Assembly (NCBI RefSeq): GCF_002005225.1
Contig: NZ_CP019724.1
Location: 7,234,001-7,298,000, forward strand
Direction: 5' to 3'
DNA: 64,000 nucleotides
Source of the DNA: Streptomyces pactum
GTDB taxonomy: Bacteria > Actinomycetota > Actinomycetes > Streptomycetales > Streptomycetaceae
In this document: piece by piece, positions 34,462 through 43,460 of the stretch
Layout of the letters: every line of letters starts with the position of its first letter
Numbering within the stretch: the first letter of the stretch is position 1
The notes under the pieces: generated by a model
What the model saw: the letters and a program-made list of their open reading frames with translations, nothing else
Database searches by the model: none
Told to the model about the DNA's origin: nothing
Made by a program: the position numbers and the translations under genes

Positions 34462-35847
34462 TCACGCTCCGTGCCATACGGTGGTGATGTTGCAGAACTC
34501 CCGGATTCCGTGCCCGGACAGCTCACGACCGTAGCCCGACCGCTTGACCCCGCCGAACGGGAACGCCGGATGGGACGCCGTCATCCCGTTGACGTACACG
34601 CCGCCCGCCTCCAGGTCCCGTACGAAGCGGTCCACGTCGGTGTCGTCGCGCGTCCAGACGTTGGAACTGAGCCCGAAGTCCGAGTCGTTGGCGATCAGCA
34701 CCGCCTCGTCCAGGTCGGCCGCGCGGTACAGCGTGGCGACCGGGCCGAAGGCCTCCTCGCGGTGGATGCGCATCTCACGCGTCACGCCGGCCAGTACGGT
34801 CGGCGGGTAGTACCAGCCCGGGCCGTCGGGGCGTTCGCCTCCGCACAGCACGGCCGCCCCGCCGCGTACCGCGTCGTCGACCAGCTCCACGAGGTCGTTC
34901 ACGCCCTGCTCGCTGGAGAGCGGGCCGACCTCGGTGTCCTCGTCCATCGGGTCGCCTACCCGCAGCGCCCGCATAGCCTCGGTGAAGCGGGCGGCGAAGG
35001 CGTCGTACACGTCCGTGTGCACGATGAACCGCTTGGCGGCGATGCAGGACTGCCCGGCGTTCTGCGTGCGCGCGGTCACCGCGACCTCGGCGGCCCGGTC
35101 GACGTCGGCGGACGGCATCACCACGAACGGGTCGCTGCCGCCCAGCTCCAGCACCGTCTTCTTGATCATCTCCCCGGCGGTGGAGGCGACCGCGCGGCCG
35201 GCCGGCTCGCTGCCGGTGAGGGTGGCGGCCCGCACCCGCTCGTCGCGCAGGATGTCGTCCACGGCGGCGGAACCGATCAGCAGCGTCTGGAAGCAGCCCT
35301 CGGGGAAGCCCGCCCGGTGGAACAGGTCCTCCAGGTACAGGGCGGTCTGCGGCACGTTCGAGGCGTGCTTGAGCAGCCCGACGTTGCCCGCCATCAGCGC
35401 GGGCGCCGCGAACCGGATCACCTGCCAGAGCGGGAAGTTCCACGGCATCACCGCGAGCACCGGTCCGAGCGGCCGGTAGCGGACCAGGGCGCGGGAGGCG
35501 CCGGAGTCCTTCACGTCCGCCTCGGCGGGCTCCTCGTCGGCCAGCAGCTCCGCCGCGTGATCGGCGTACCAGCGCATGGCCTTGGCACACTTGGCGGCCT
35601 CCGCGCGGGCCTGCTTGATCGGCTTGCCCATCTCCGTGGTGATGACCTGCCCGATCTCCTTGCGGTCCGCCTCCAGGAGATCGGCGGCCCGGCGCATGAG
35701 GCCGGCCCGCTCGTAGAACCCCGTGGTCCGGTACGTGCGGAAGGTGGCCTCCGCGAGCTGGAGCCGGCGCTCGATCTCCTCCTCGCCCATGGCCTCGTAC
35801 GTCCTGAGCGTCTCACCGTTCGCCGGGTTCACCGTCGCGATGGGCAT
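34462..35847 (-). CDS. NAD(P)-dependent succinate-semialdehyde dehydrogenase
   Basis: A 461-residue aldehyde dehydrogenase of the GabD/Sad group that oxidises succinate semialdehyde to succinate in 4-aminobutyrate breakdown. Seen are PWNFPLWQVIRFAAPALMAGN (cofactor-binding region begins here), LTGSEPAGRAVAS, the catalytic Glu in LELGGSDPFVV and the catalytic Cys in NAGQSCIAAKRFIVH. The AAKRFIV sequence after the Cys favours succinate-semialdehyde over other aldehydes. No GABA transaminase is adjacent. Confidence 0.9.
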   Translation of the reverse strand: MPIATVNPANGETLRTYEAMGEEEIERRLQLAEATFRTYRTTGFYERAGLMRRAADLLEADRKEIGQVITTEMGKPIKQARAEAAKCAKAMRWYADHAAELLADEEPAEADVKDSGASRALVRYRPLGPVLAVMPWNFPLWQVIRFAAPALMAGNVGLLKHASNVPQTALYLEDLFHRAGFPEGCFQTLLIGSAAVDDILRDERVRAATLTGSEPAGRAVASTAGEMIKKTVLELGGSDPFVVMPSADVDRAAEVAVTARTQNAGQSCIAAKRFIVHTDVYDAFAARFTEAMRALRVGDPMDEDTEVGPLSSEQGVNDLVELVDDAVRGGAAVLCGGERPDGPGWYYPPTVLAGVTREMRIHREEAFGPVATLYRAADLDEAVLIANDSDFGLSSNVWTRDDTDVDRFVRDLEAGGVYVNGMTASHPAFPFGGVKRSGYGRELSGHGIREFCNITTVWHGA

Positions 35848-35953
35848 GGCCGACCTCCCTGGGTGCGGACTCGTGCTTCGACCTTGGCGTGCGGCGCGCA
35901 GTGCCGCAACGCGGACGGGTCTGGTCCGGGTTCCGCTCGCTGCTCGTCACTCG

Positions 35954-36433
35954 TCATCCGTCGCCTTCTCGTCGGTGCGAGTGCTCAGCCAGCCGGTCGA
36001 GAAACGCGGCCTGCGCCTTCACGATCACCTCGCGCGCCCGGTCCACGGTGAACCACGCCACCCGGTCCAGTTCGGGGAACTCCACGGTCCGCCCCGACCT
36101 CGGCGGCCACTCCATGCCGAACGTGCCGGGGACGACCGCCGCCGGATCGAGGTCCGCCTCGACGGCCCAGACCGTGACGACCTTCCCGCCCGCCTGCCGG
36201 ACCTCGCCGAGCGGGACGGCCTCGCCGTCGGGCGGCGGCAGCCCCAGCTCCTCCTCGAACTCGCGCCGGGCCGCCTCCCAGGCGGGCTCGTCGGGGCCGT
36301 ACTCGCCCTTCGGGACGGTCCACGCGCCGGCCTCCCGGCGGGCGTGGAAGGGGCCGCCCATGTGGCCGAGGAGCACCTGAGGTTGCCGGTCGGGGCCGCG
36401 CCGGTACAGCAGGAGGCCCGCGCTGCGCCTCAC
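35954..36433 (-). CDS. Nudix hydrolase coupled to DNA ligase
   Basis: A 159-residue Nudix hydrolase that would cleave a nucleoside diphosphate linked to another moiety. The Nudix box is complete (G-x5-E-x7-REFEEELGL, from GEYGPDEP to ELGL at about residues 44-66), preceded by AWTVPKGEYG. GTG 36433 overlaps the ligase stop codon by four bases (GTGA), so it is translated with the ligase. Diadenosine polyphosphates, by-products of ATP-dependent ligases, are a plausible substrate; that link is inference. Confidence 0.92.
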   Translation of the reverse strand: MRRSAGLLLYRRGPDRQPQVLLGHMGGPFHARREAGAWTVPKGEYGPDEPAWEAARREFEEELGLPPPDGEAVPLGEVRQAGGKVVTVWAVEADLDPAAVVPGTFGMEWPPRSGRTVEFPELDRVAWFTVDRAREVIVKAQAAFLDRLAEHSHRREGDG

Positions 36434-37971
36434 GGGGCCGCCTCGGGGTGCGTGGCGAGCAGGGCGTCCACCGTGTCCGCCTCCTCGGGGCGCTTGTCCT
36501 CGCGGTAGCGGAGCACGCGGGCGAAGCGGAGGGTGACACCGGCCGGGTACCGGGTGGAGCGCTGGAGGCCGTCGTAGGCGATCTCCACGACGAGTTCGGG
36601 GCGTACGGTCACGCCCCAGCCGTGCTCCTCCACGGCCAGCTCCCTCAGACGCCCGGTCTGCCAGGTCAGCAGCGCGTCGGTCATGCCCTTGAAGGTCTTG
36701 CCGAGCATGGCGAAGGAACCGTCGGCGGTGCGGGCGCCGAGGTGGAGGTTGGAGAGCTTGCCGGTGCGGCGGCCGTGGCCCCACTCGGCGGCCAGCACGA
36801 CCAGGTCGAGCGTGTGGACGGGCTTGACCTTCAGCCAGGACGCGCCGCGCCGGCCGGCGCTGTAGACGGCGTCGAGCCCCTTGACCACGACACCCTCGTG
36901 ACCGCGCTTCAACGTCTCGGCGAGGAACTCCTCGGCGGCGCCGGTCTCCGCGGGCCCGCGGACCAGCGTGCGCCGCACCCGGGCCGGCTCGGGGACCAGC
37001 CGGGCCAGCTCCGCGTGCCGCTCGGTCAGCGGCAGGTCCAGCAGGTCGCGGCCGTCGACGCAGAGCGCGTCGAAGAACACGACGGAGACGGGCACGGCCC
37101 GCGCGGCCGTGGCGACGTCCGTGCGGGAGCCGACCCGCCCGGCGGTCTCCTGGAAGGAGCGGGGGCGTCCGCCCTCGTCGAAGGAGATCACCTCGCCGTC
37201 CAGGATGAACCGCTCGCCGGGCAGCGCGAGGGCGGCGGCGGTGACCTCGGGGAGCCGGTCGGTGATGTCGTCCAGGGTGCGGGTGTAGAGCCGTACGGCG
37301 TCGCCGTTCCGGTGCACCTGGACCCGGATGCCGTCCAGCTTCTCCTCCACGGCCGCCGCGGCGCCCAGCCTGCCGACCGCCTCGGCGACCGAGGAGGCGC
37401 TGTGGGCGAGCATCGGCAGGACCGGCCGGCCGACGGTGAGCCGGAACCGTTCCAGGGCGTCCGGCCCGTCGGCGAGCAGGGCCTCGGCCACCGTCTGCAG
37501 CGAGCCGGCGAGCATCACCGCCCGCCGTACGTCCGCCGGGGGCGCGCCGGTCGCCGCGGCGAGGCCCTCGACGGCGGCCGCGTCCAGGGCGCCCTGCCGG
37601 ACCTCGCCGGTGAGCAGCCCGACCAGGAAGCGCTGCTCGTCCGCGGTGGCCGCGCCCATCAGCTCGCCGACCAGCCGGGTCCGCTCGGCCTGCGAGCCCG
37701 CGCCGGACACCGCCGCGAGCCGGGTGAGCCGGACGTCCACCTCCCGGACGGTCAGGGTGGGCTCGGTGGCCGGTTCGACCGGGCGGGCCAGCACCTTCCA
37801 GCCGACGCCGATCCGGCCCTGGGGGAGCCGTCCCGCCAGATACGGGATGACGACCGGCACGTCCGCCGCCTCCGCCTCCCGGAACAGCTCCGCGAGCAGG
37901 GCGGTCTTCCGGGACCGCGCCGAGATGGCGGCGACCTCCCGGGACACCTGGGCCAACCGGGCAAGCAGCAT
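36430..37971 (-). CDS. ATP-dependent DNA ligase
   Basis: A 513-residue ligase that seals nicks using ATP, additional to the NAD-dependent replicative enzyme. Residues about 1-200 are the ligase N-terminal domain. The nucleotidyl Lys is in VEEKLDGIRVQVHRNG (motif I), with RFILDGEVISFD (motif III), EGVVVKGLD (motif IV) and SWLKVKPVHTLDLVVL (motif V), and an OB-fold C-terminal domain. ATG 37971 gives the family start MLLARLAQVSREVA; no good binding site precedes it. Overlaps the Nudix gene. Likely a DNA-repair function. Confidence 0.93.
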   Translation of the reverse strand: MLLARLAQVSREVAAISARSRKTALLAELFREAEAADVPVVIPYLAGRLPQGRIGVGWKVLARPVEPATEPTLTVREVDVRLTRLAAVSGAGSQAERTRLVGELMGAATADEQRFLVGLLTGEVRQGALDAAAVEGLAAATGAPPADVRRAVMLAGSLQTVAEALLADGPDALERFRLTVGRPVLPMLAHSASSVAEAVGRLGAAAAVEEKLDGIRVQVHRNGDAVRLYTRTLDDITDRLPEVTAAALALPGERFILDGEVISFDEGGRPRSFQETAGRVGSRTDVATAARAVPVSVVFFDALCVDGRDLLDLPLTERHAELARLVPEPARVRRTLVRGPAETGAAEEFLAETLKRGHEGVVVKGLDAVYSAGRRGASWLKVKPVHTLDLVVLAAEWGHGRRTGKLSNLHLGARTADGSFAMLGKTFKGMTDALLTWQTGRLRELAVEEHGWGVTVRPELVVEIAYDGLQRSTRYPAGVTLRFARVLRYREDKRPEEADTVDALLATHPEAAP

Positions 37972-38313
37972 GCAGCCATGGTGCACCGGGGAGCGCCAGG
38001 ACACACCCCGCGGATGGTCCGCCGCGTCGGCCCGCGCGGCGACCGACGCCATGCCCGTCGGAGTGCCCGCCGGGTGCTTGGGCCTTGGGCCGGTCCGCGG
38101 CTCCGGGCGGTCGGTCGTCGGGTGCTCGTGTCGCCGGGTGGCGGTCGAGCGTCGGGCCGCCTCCGGGATCCGCCCGGCGGTCCGTGCCAGGGGCGCGGTA
38201 CCGGGCGCGGCAGGCTCCCCTGCCGGAAGGGCGGGGGCGAGGCAACGCACCCGCCTCCCCGCCCCGTCGATCCGGCGGCACCGCGGCGTTTCCGCGGCCC
38301 TCCCGTGGCGCCC
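37972..38313. other. Non-coding gap upstream of the ligase
   Basis: These 342 bases between two minus-strand genes contain no family-recognisable coding sequence. The ligase promoter should lie here. Reading frames on both strands are open only because of the GC content. Confidence 0.6.
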
Positions 38314-39261
38314 CTAGCCGGCGATGGCCGCGTCCAGGTCCGACATGACCAGGTCGCCGACGATCGCCGACGCCGCGCGGTAGCCGCCGCTCGCCGCGTG
38401 CACGACCTGCTCCGCGAACCCCATCGCGTTGCCGGCGGTCCACACGCCGGGCACGCTGGTCCGGCCCGTCGGGTCCACCACGGGGTACGCGCCGAACGGG
38501 GTGTCCCGCAGCTCGGCGCCCAGCCGCTCCATCAGGCCGGTCTGCGGTACGGCCTCGGGGCCGACGAACACCACCGAGCGGTCGTGCGCCGTGCCGTCCG
38601 CCAGCCGGACCCCGGTGAGCCGGTCGTCCTCGACCCGCAGGGCGGCGACCTCACCGGGCACCACCTTGACCCCGGCCGCGGCGAGCCGGCGCAGGTCGTC
38701 GTCGGACAGTTCCTCCTCGGGAACCGTGTGCAGGAACAGGGTCACGTCGTCCGACCAGTTGGACACCATCAGCGCCTGGTGCACGCCGAGCGGGCTGGTG
38801 GCGAGGACGCCGAAGCTCTGGTCGCGCACCTCCCAGCCGTGGCAGAACGGGCAGTGCAGCACATCCCGGCCGAACCTCTCGGCGACACCGGGCACCGCCG
38901 GCAGCTCGTCCCTGAGCCCGGTCGTGACGATCAGCCGGCGGGCGTGCACGGTCCGTCCGCCGGCCAGCTCCACGGCGAAGTCCTCGCCCCGCGCCACGTC
39001 CACCGCCCGGTCGCGGACGAGTTCCACGCCGTACCGGGCGATCTCCTCCCGGCCGAGCGCCAGGAACTCGGCCGGCGACATGCCGTCCCGGGTCAGGTAG
39101 CCCTGCATGTGGTCCGAGGGCGCGTTGCGCGGCTCACCGGCGTCGACGACCAGGGTGCGCAGCCGCGCCCGGCCCAGGACGAGCGCGGCGGACAGCCCGG
39201 CCGCACCGCCGCCGACCACCACCACGTCGTACTCGCCGGTCAGGTTCTTGTTCTGGGTCAC
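38314..39261 (-). CDS. Thioredoxin-reductase-like FAD/NAD(P) oxidoreductase
   Basis: A 315-residue flavoprotein with two dinucleotide domains. It has FAD motif VVVVGGGAAGLSAA near the N-terminus, the redox pair CPFC in HCPFCHGWE at about residue 132, and the C-terminal FAD segment GVWTAGNAMGF. These proteins resemble bacterial thioredoxin reductases but usually have another electron acceptor. I chose GTG 39261 because GGAGG lies 8 bases upstream; GTG 39276 is also in frame. It is divergent from an XRE-cupin regulator, which is a common arrangement for its control. Confidence 0.9.
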   Translation of the reverse strand: MTQNKNLTGEYDVVVVGGGAAGLSAALVLGRARLRTLVVDAGEPRNAPSDHMQGYLTRDGMSPAEFLALGREEIARYGVELVRDRAVDVARGEDFAVELAGGRTVHARRLIVTTGLRDELPAVPGVAERFGRDVLHCPFCHGWEVRDQSFGVLATSPLGVHQALMVSNWSDDVTLFLHTVPEEELSDDDLRRLAAAGVKVVPGEVAALRVEDDRLTGVRLADGTAHDRSVVFVGPEAVPQTGLMERLGAELRDTPFGAYPVVDPTGRTSVPGVWTAGNAMGFAEQVVHAASGGYRAASAIVGDLVMSDLDAAIAG

Positions 39262-39303
39262 GGTGACCACCTCCACGTAGAAGGTCGCTCGGACGGCGCG
39301 GGA

Positions 39304-39338
39304 TTGACAAATACATTTGCCGGTTCTGCAATAAAGAC
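39304..39338 (+). promoter_or_regulatory. Leaderless-type promoter with an internal operator
   Basis: TTGACA (39304-39309) and TGCAAT (39327-39332) are separated by 17 bases, and the ATG at 39339 is 6 bases after the -10 box. No ribosome binding site is present, so the transcript probably starts at the ATG. The inverted repeat CAAAT-AC-ATTTG (39308-39319) lies in the spacer, as expected for an autoregulating repressor. The AT content is much higher than in the flanks. Confidence 0.75.
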
Positions 39339-39914
39339 ATGACTGCAGACGACGTTCTCGCCGGTGTCGGACCGAGGCTCCGCCAGGTGCGCAAGGAGCG
39401 TGAGGTGACCCTGGCGGCGCTGTCCGAGACGACCGGGATCTCGGTGAGCACCCTGTCGCGGCTGGAGTCGGGCCTGCGCAAGCCGAGCCTCGAACTGCTG
39501 CTCCCGATCGCGCAGGCCCACCAGGTGCCGCTGGACGAACTGGTCGGCGCCCCGCCGGTCGGCGATCCCCGGGTGCGTGCCAAGCCGATCGTGCGCCACG
39601 GCCGCACCCACTGGCCCCTCACTCGTCAGCCGGGTGGACTCCAGGCGTTCAAGGTGCTGGAGCCCCGGCGCCAGGACGAGCCGGACCCGCGGACCCATGA
39701 GGGGTACGAGTGACTGTACGTCCTCTCCGGCCGGCTGCGGCTCGTGCTCGGCGATCACGACGTGGTGCTGTCGGCGGGGGAGGCGGCCGAGTTCGACACG
39801 CGGGTGCCGCACTGGTTCGGGTCGACGGGGGAGGGGCCGGTCGAGTTCCTCAGCCTCTTCGGGCCGCAGGGTGAGCGTATGCACGTACGGGCGCGGCCCT
39901 CGGCGCAGCCGTGA
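39339..39914 (+). pseudogene. XRE-cupin regulator interrupted by one in-frame TGA
   Basis: Codons 1-124 encode an XRE helix-turn-helix (LRQVRKEREVTLAALSETTG, ISVSTLSRLESGLRKPS) and the beginning of a cupin domain. A TGA at 39711-39713 then stops translation at HEGYE. The same frame continues for another 66 codons with the rest of the cupin (LYVLSGRLRLVLGDHD, AEFDTRVPHWFGS, FLSLFGPQGERMH) to a TGA at 39912. Homologous proteins typically have Trp here (EGYEWLYVLSG), so TGG to TGA explains the break. The HTH part could still be made as a truncated protein. Confidence 0.85.
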
Positions 39915-40107
39915 CGGCCCGTCGGCCCGGTCGTGGCGGTCCGTCCCTCCGGGTATTGCCGTGGCCCGGTCCCGGTGGTTCTCCGCCGGTCGCGCCGCCC
40001 GCCCGGTCGCGGTGTGCGCCCGCCCGGTAACGTCGTCCGCTCCTCCCGGCCGGGACGGCTCACCCGTTGTGACCCGGCGACTGCCCGCGACCTGTTCCCT
40101 CATCGGC

Positions 40108-40119
40108 AAGCGACCGCTT
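40108..40119. promoter_or_regulatory. Inverted repeat in the acyl-CoA operon promoter
   Basis: AAGCG-AC-CGCTT is followed by TTAGTATGC and lies 47 bases before the quinone oxidoreductase start. The form (5-bp arms, 2-base centre) fits a TetR operator. The gene for its regulator is not obvious nearby. Confidence 0.5.
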
Positions 40120-40166
40120 AGTATGCGGGGGACCCGGTCGGACGACGCAGTCGGTGGAGGCCCCGC

Positions 40167-41147
40167 ATGCAGGCATGGCAGGTGCACGAGAACGGCGAGC
40201 CGGGCGAGGTGATGCGCCTCGCGGACGTCGCGCCGCCGACGCCCGGCGACGGGCAGGTCCTGCTCAAGGTCCGCGCCGCGAACATCAACTTCCCGGACGC
40301 CCTGCTGTGCCGGGGTCAGTACCAGGTCAGGCCGCCGCTGCCGTTCACGCCGGGCGTGGAGATCTGCGGCGAGACCGAGGACGGGCGCCGCGTCATCGCC
40401 AACCCCGCGCTGCCGCACGGCGGCTTCGCCGAGTACGCCCTCGCGGACGCCCGGGCTCTGCTGTCCGCCCCGGACGCCCTCGACGACGCCGAGGCCGCCG
40501 CCCTGCACATCGGCTACCAGACCGGCTGGTTCGGCCTGCACCGCCGGGCCCGGCTTCAGGCGGGCGAGACGCTGCTCGTCCACGCCGCCGCCGGAGGGGT
40601 CGGCAGCGCGGCCGTGCAGCTCGGCAAGGCTGCCGGCGCCACCGTCATCGGCGTCGTCGGCGGCCCCGACAAGGCGGCCGTCGCCCGCGAGCTGGGCTGC
40701 GACGTGGTCGTCGACCGACGCGACGAGGACGTCGTCGCCGTCGTGAAGGAGGCCACCGGCGGCCGGGGCGCCGACGTGATCTACGACCCGGTGGGCGGCC
40801 AGGCCTACGCCCAGTCCGCCAAGGTCGTCGCCTTCGAGGGCCGGATCGTCGTCGTCGGCTTCGCGAGCGGCACGATCCCCAGCCCCGCGCTGAACCACGC
40901 CCTGGTGAAGAACTACGCGGTCCTCGGCCTGCACTGGGGCCTGTACAACACCAAGAACCCCGAGCTGGTCCAGCACTGCCACGAACAGCTCACCGAGCTG
41001 GCCGCACGGGGCGCAGTCAAGCCGCTGGTGAGCGAGCGGGTGCCGCTCGGCGGCGCCGCGGACGCCGTGCAGCGCGTCGCCGACGGCAGGACGACCGGCC
41101 GGGTGGCCGTCGTACCGGAGAAGCTGGAGAAGGGAGCCGCCGCATGA
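40167..41147 (+). CDS. NADPH:quinone oxidoreductase-type zinc-independent dehydrogenase
   Basis: A 326-residue medium-chain dehydrogenase of the quinone-reductase/enoyl-reductase group. The GroES-like half has NINFPDALLCRGQYQVRPPL and FTPGVEICGE. The Rossmann half has LLVHAAAGGVGSAAVQLGKA and DVIYDPVGGQAY. Zinc ligands of alcohol dehydrogenases are missing. It is the first gene of a three-gene coupled operon with two acyl-CoA dehydrogenases (overlap ATGA at 41144-41147), so it may act on an acyl-CoA or enoyl-CoA intermediate rather than a free quinone. Confidence 0.9.
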   Translation: MQAWQVHENGEPGEVMRLADVAPPTPGDGQVLLKVRAANINFPDALLCRGQYQVRPPLPFTPGVEICGETEDGRRVIANPALPHGGFAEYALADARALLSAPDALDDAEAAALHIGYQTGWFGLHRRARLQAGETLLVHAAAGGVGSAAVQLGKAAGATVIGVVGGPDKAAVARELGCDVVVDRRDEDVVAVVKEATGGRGADVIYDPVGGQAYAQSAKVVAFEGRIVVVGFASGTIPSPALNHALVKNYAVLGLHWGLYNTKNPELVQHCHEQLTELAARGAVKPLVSERVPLGGAADAVQRVADGRTTGRVAVVPEKLEKGAAA

Positions 41148-42325
41148 CCGACGCAGCGGAACTGCGCCGCCGTACGAAGGAGCTGCTGGCCGCGCATCCA
41201 CCGGCCGGCACCGACCGCCTGGACTTCCTCCGGGCCCGCTTCGACGCCGGACTCGCCTGGGTGCACTACCCGGAGGGGCTAGGAGGGCTCGGCGCCCCAC
41301 GCTCCCTCCAGGCCGTCGTGGACGCCGAACTGGTGGCCGCGGGCGCCCCCGACAACGACCCCCGGCGCATCGGCATCGGCCTCGGCATGGCCGCGCCGAC
41401 CATCCTCCAGTACGGCACCGAGGAGCAGAAGCGCCGCCTCCTGCGTCCGCTGTGGACCGGCGAGGAGGTCTGGTGCCAGCTCTTCAGCGAGCCCGGTGCC
41501 GGATCCGACCTGGCCGCCCTCGGCACACGGGCCGTCCGGGACGGCGGGGACTGGGTGGTCAACGGACAGAAGGTGTGGACGTCCAGCGCGCACCTCGCCC
41601 GCTGGGCCATCCTCATCGCCCGCACCGATCCGGACCTCCCCAAGCACCGGGGCATCACGTACTTCGTGTGCGACATGACCGACCCCGGCGTCGAGGTCCG
41701 GCCGCTGCGCCAGATCACCGGTGAGGCGGAGTTCAACGAGGTCTTCCTCAGCGACGTCCGCATCCCCGACTCCCGCCGCCTGGGCGAGACCGGCGACGGC
41801 TGGCGGGTCGCGCAGACCACGCTGAACAACGAGCGCGTCGCCATCGGCGGTACCCCCGTCCCCCGCGAGGGCGGCATGATCGGCAAGATCGCCGCGACCT
41901 GGCGGGAACGCCCCGACCTGCGCACCCACGACCTGCACCAGCGCCTGCTCGGCCTGTGGGTCGAGGCCGAGGTCGCCCGCCTCACCGGCGTCCGCCTGCG
42001 CCAGCAACTGGTGGCCGGCCAGCCGGGCCCCGAGGGCGCCGGCATGAAGCTGAACTTCGCCCGCCTCAACCAGGAGATCAGCGGCCTGGAGGTCGAACTC
42101 CTCGGCGAGGAGGGCCTCCTGTACGACGACTGGACCATGCGCCGCCCCGAGCTGGTGGACTTCACCGGCCGCGACGCCGGGTACCGCTACCTGCGGTCCA
42201 AGGGCAACAGCATCGAGGGCGGGACCAGCGAGGTCCTGCTGAACATCGTCGCCGAGCGCGTCCTGGGGCTGCCCGCCGAGCCGCGCACCGACAAGGACGT
42301 CGCATGGAAGGACCTCGCCCGATGA
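41144..42325 (+). CDS. Acyl-CoA dehydrogenase, first subunit of a pair
   Basis: A 393-residue flavoprotein with the full acyl-CoA dehydrogenase layout: FSEPGAGSDLAALGTRAVRD, WVVNGQKVWTSSAHLARWAI, EFNEVFLSDVRIPD, and the C-terminal GNSIEGGTSEVLLNIVAERV. It is longer in the middle domain than typical short-chain enzymes and resembles steroid or branched-substrate dehydrogenases of the heteromeric FadE26/28 type. Start and stop both overlap neighbours by four bases, which supports stoichiometric production with the next gene. Confidence 0.9.
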   Translation: MTDAAELRRRTKELLAAHPPAGTDRLDFLRARFDAGLAWVHYPEGLGGLGAPRSLQAVVDAELVAAGAPDNDPRRIGIGLGMAAPTILQYGTEEQKRRLLRPLWTGEEVWCQLFSEPGAGSDLAALGTRAVRDGGDWVVNGQKVWTSSAHLARWAILIARTDPDLPKHRGITYFVCDMTDPGVEVRPLRQITGEAEFNEVFLSDVRIPDSRRLGETGDGWRVAQTTLNNERVAIGGTPVPREGGMIGKIAATWRERPDLRTHDLHQRLLGLWVEAEVARLTGVRLRQQLVAGQPGPEGAGMKLNFARLNQEISGLEVELLGEEGLLYDDWTMRRPELVDFTGRDAGYRYLRSKGNSIEGGTSEVLLNIVAERVLGLPAEPRTDKDVAWKDLAR

Positions 42326-43410
42326 GCGCACAGTCGGAACCCGGCCTGCTCTACTCGGAGGAGGAAGAGGCGCTGCGCGCCGCCGTCCGGGACCTGCTCA
42401 CCGACCACTGCGACCCGGCGGGCGTCATCGCCCGCACCGAGTCGGCAGCCCCGCACGACGTGTCGCTGTGGAAGGCCCTCTCCGACTCGATGGGCCTCGC
42501 CGGCCTGCTGATCCCCGAGGAACTGGGCGGCCAGGGCGCCACCCACCGGGAAACCGCCGTGGTCCTCGAGGAACTGGGGCGCGCGGTCGCTCCGGTGCCC
42601 TATCTGACGAGCGCCGTGGTCGCCACCGAGGCCCTGCTGGCCTGCGGGCCCGACGACCTGCTCACCGAACTGGCGTCCGCGACGACCGTCGCCGCACTCG
42701 CCGTCGGGCTGCACGTCGCACCGGGCGCCGCCGTACCGCACGTACGGATCGAAGACGGGCTCCTGCACGGGGAGTTGACCGGCGTCGCCGACGCGGCCGT
42801 CGCCGACGTGCTGCTGGTGCCCGCGGACGACGGGGGACTGTACGCGGTCCGCGCCGCCGACGTGACCGTCACCCCGCAGGTGTCCCTGGACCTGACCCGG
42901 CCGGTGGCCCGGGTGACTCTCGACGGCGCGTCCGGGCGCCGGCTCGGCGACGCCGGACCCGCCGTACGGCGCGCCCTGCGGGCCGGCGCGGGTCTGCTCG
43001 CCTCCGAGCAACTGGGCGTCTCCGACTGGCTGCTGACCGAGACGGTCCGCTACCTCAAGGAGCGCAAGCAGTTCAACCGCCAGGTCGGCGGGTTCCAGGC
43101 GCTCAAGCACCGGCTTGCCCGGCTGTGGCTGGAGGTCGCGGGCCTGCGCGCCGCCGCCCGCAACGCGGCCGACGCGCTGGCGACCGGCGAGGACACCGAC
43201 GTGGCCGTCGCGGTGGCCCAGGCGTACGCGGGCCAGGTCGCCGTCCACGCCGCCGAGGAGGCGCTGCAACTGCACGGCGGCATCGGTATGACGTGGGAGC
43301 ACCCGGTCCATCTGTACCTGAAGCGGGCCAAGGCCGACTCGATCGCCTACGGCGCGGCCGGCACCCACCGGGCGGCGCTGGCCGAACTGGTCGACCTGCG
43401 GGCACCCTGA
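42322..43410 (+). CDS. Acyl-CoA dehydrogenase, second subunit of a pair
   Basis: A 362-residue acyl-CoA dehydrogenase homologue, shorter and more divergent than its upstream partner. N-terminal helical domain and LLIPEELGGQGATHRETAVV are clear; the central beta domain lacks the usual SEPxAGSD flavin segment. The C-terminal domain has KERKQFNRQVGGFQALKHRL and LQLHGGIGMTWEHPVHLYLK. Loss of the central flavin motif and tight coupling indicate a heteromeric enzyme in which the two subunits share FAD and active-site residues, as known for mycobacterial FadE pairs. Confidence 0.88.
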   Translation: MSAQSEPGLLYSEEEEALRAAVRDLLTDHCDPAGVIARTESAAPHDVSLWKALSDSMGLAGLLIPEELGGQGATHRETAVVLEELGRAVAPVPYLTSAVVATEALLACGPDDLLTELASATTVAALAVGLHVAPGAAVPHVRIEDGLLHGELTGVADAAVADVLLVPADDGGLYAVRAADVTVTPQVSLDLTRPVARVTLDGASGRRLGDAGPAVRRALRAGAGLLASEQLGVSDWLLTETVRYLKERKQFNRQVGGFQALKHRLARLWLEVAGLRAAARNAADALATGEDTDVAVAVAQAYAGQVAVHAAEEALQLHGGIGMTWEHPVHLYLKRAKADSIAYGAAGTHRAALAELVDLRAP

Positions 43411-43428
43411 CCGTCCGCCCCCGTACGC

Positions 43429-43460
43429 GAAGTGCCCGTCCCGTCTGGGGCGGGCGCTTC
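43429..43460 (+). terminator. Terminator of the acyl-CoA dehydrogenase operon
   Basis: A 14-bp stem with two non-Watson-Crick positions (43429-43442 and 43447-43460) and a GTCT loop begins 18 bases after the operon's last stop codon. Confidence 0.75.

Noticed and set aside
36448..39342. A 964-codon plus-strand frame opposite the ligase and flavoprotein genes
   Set aside because: Arg/Gly/Ala-rich antisense translation of clear genes, with no motif of its own.
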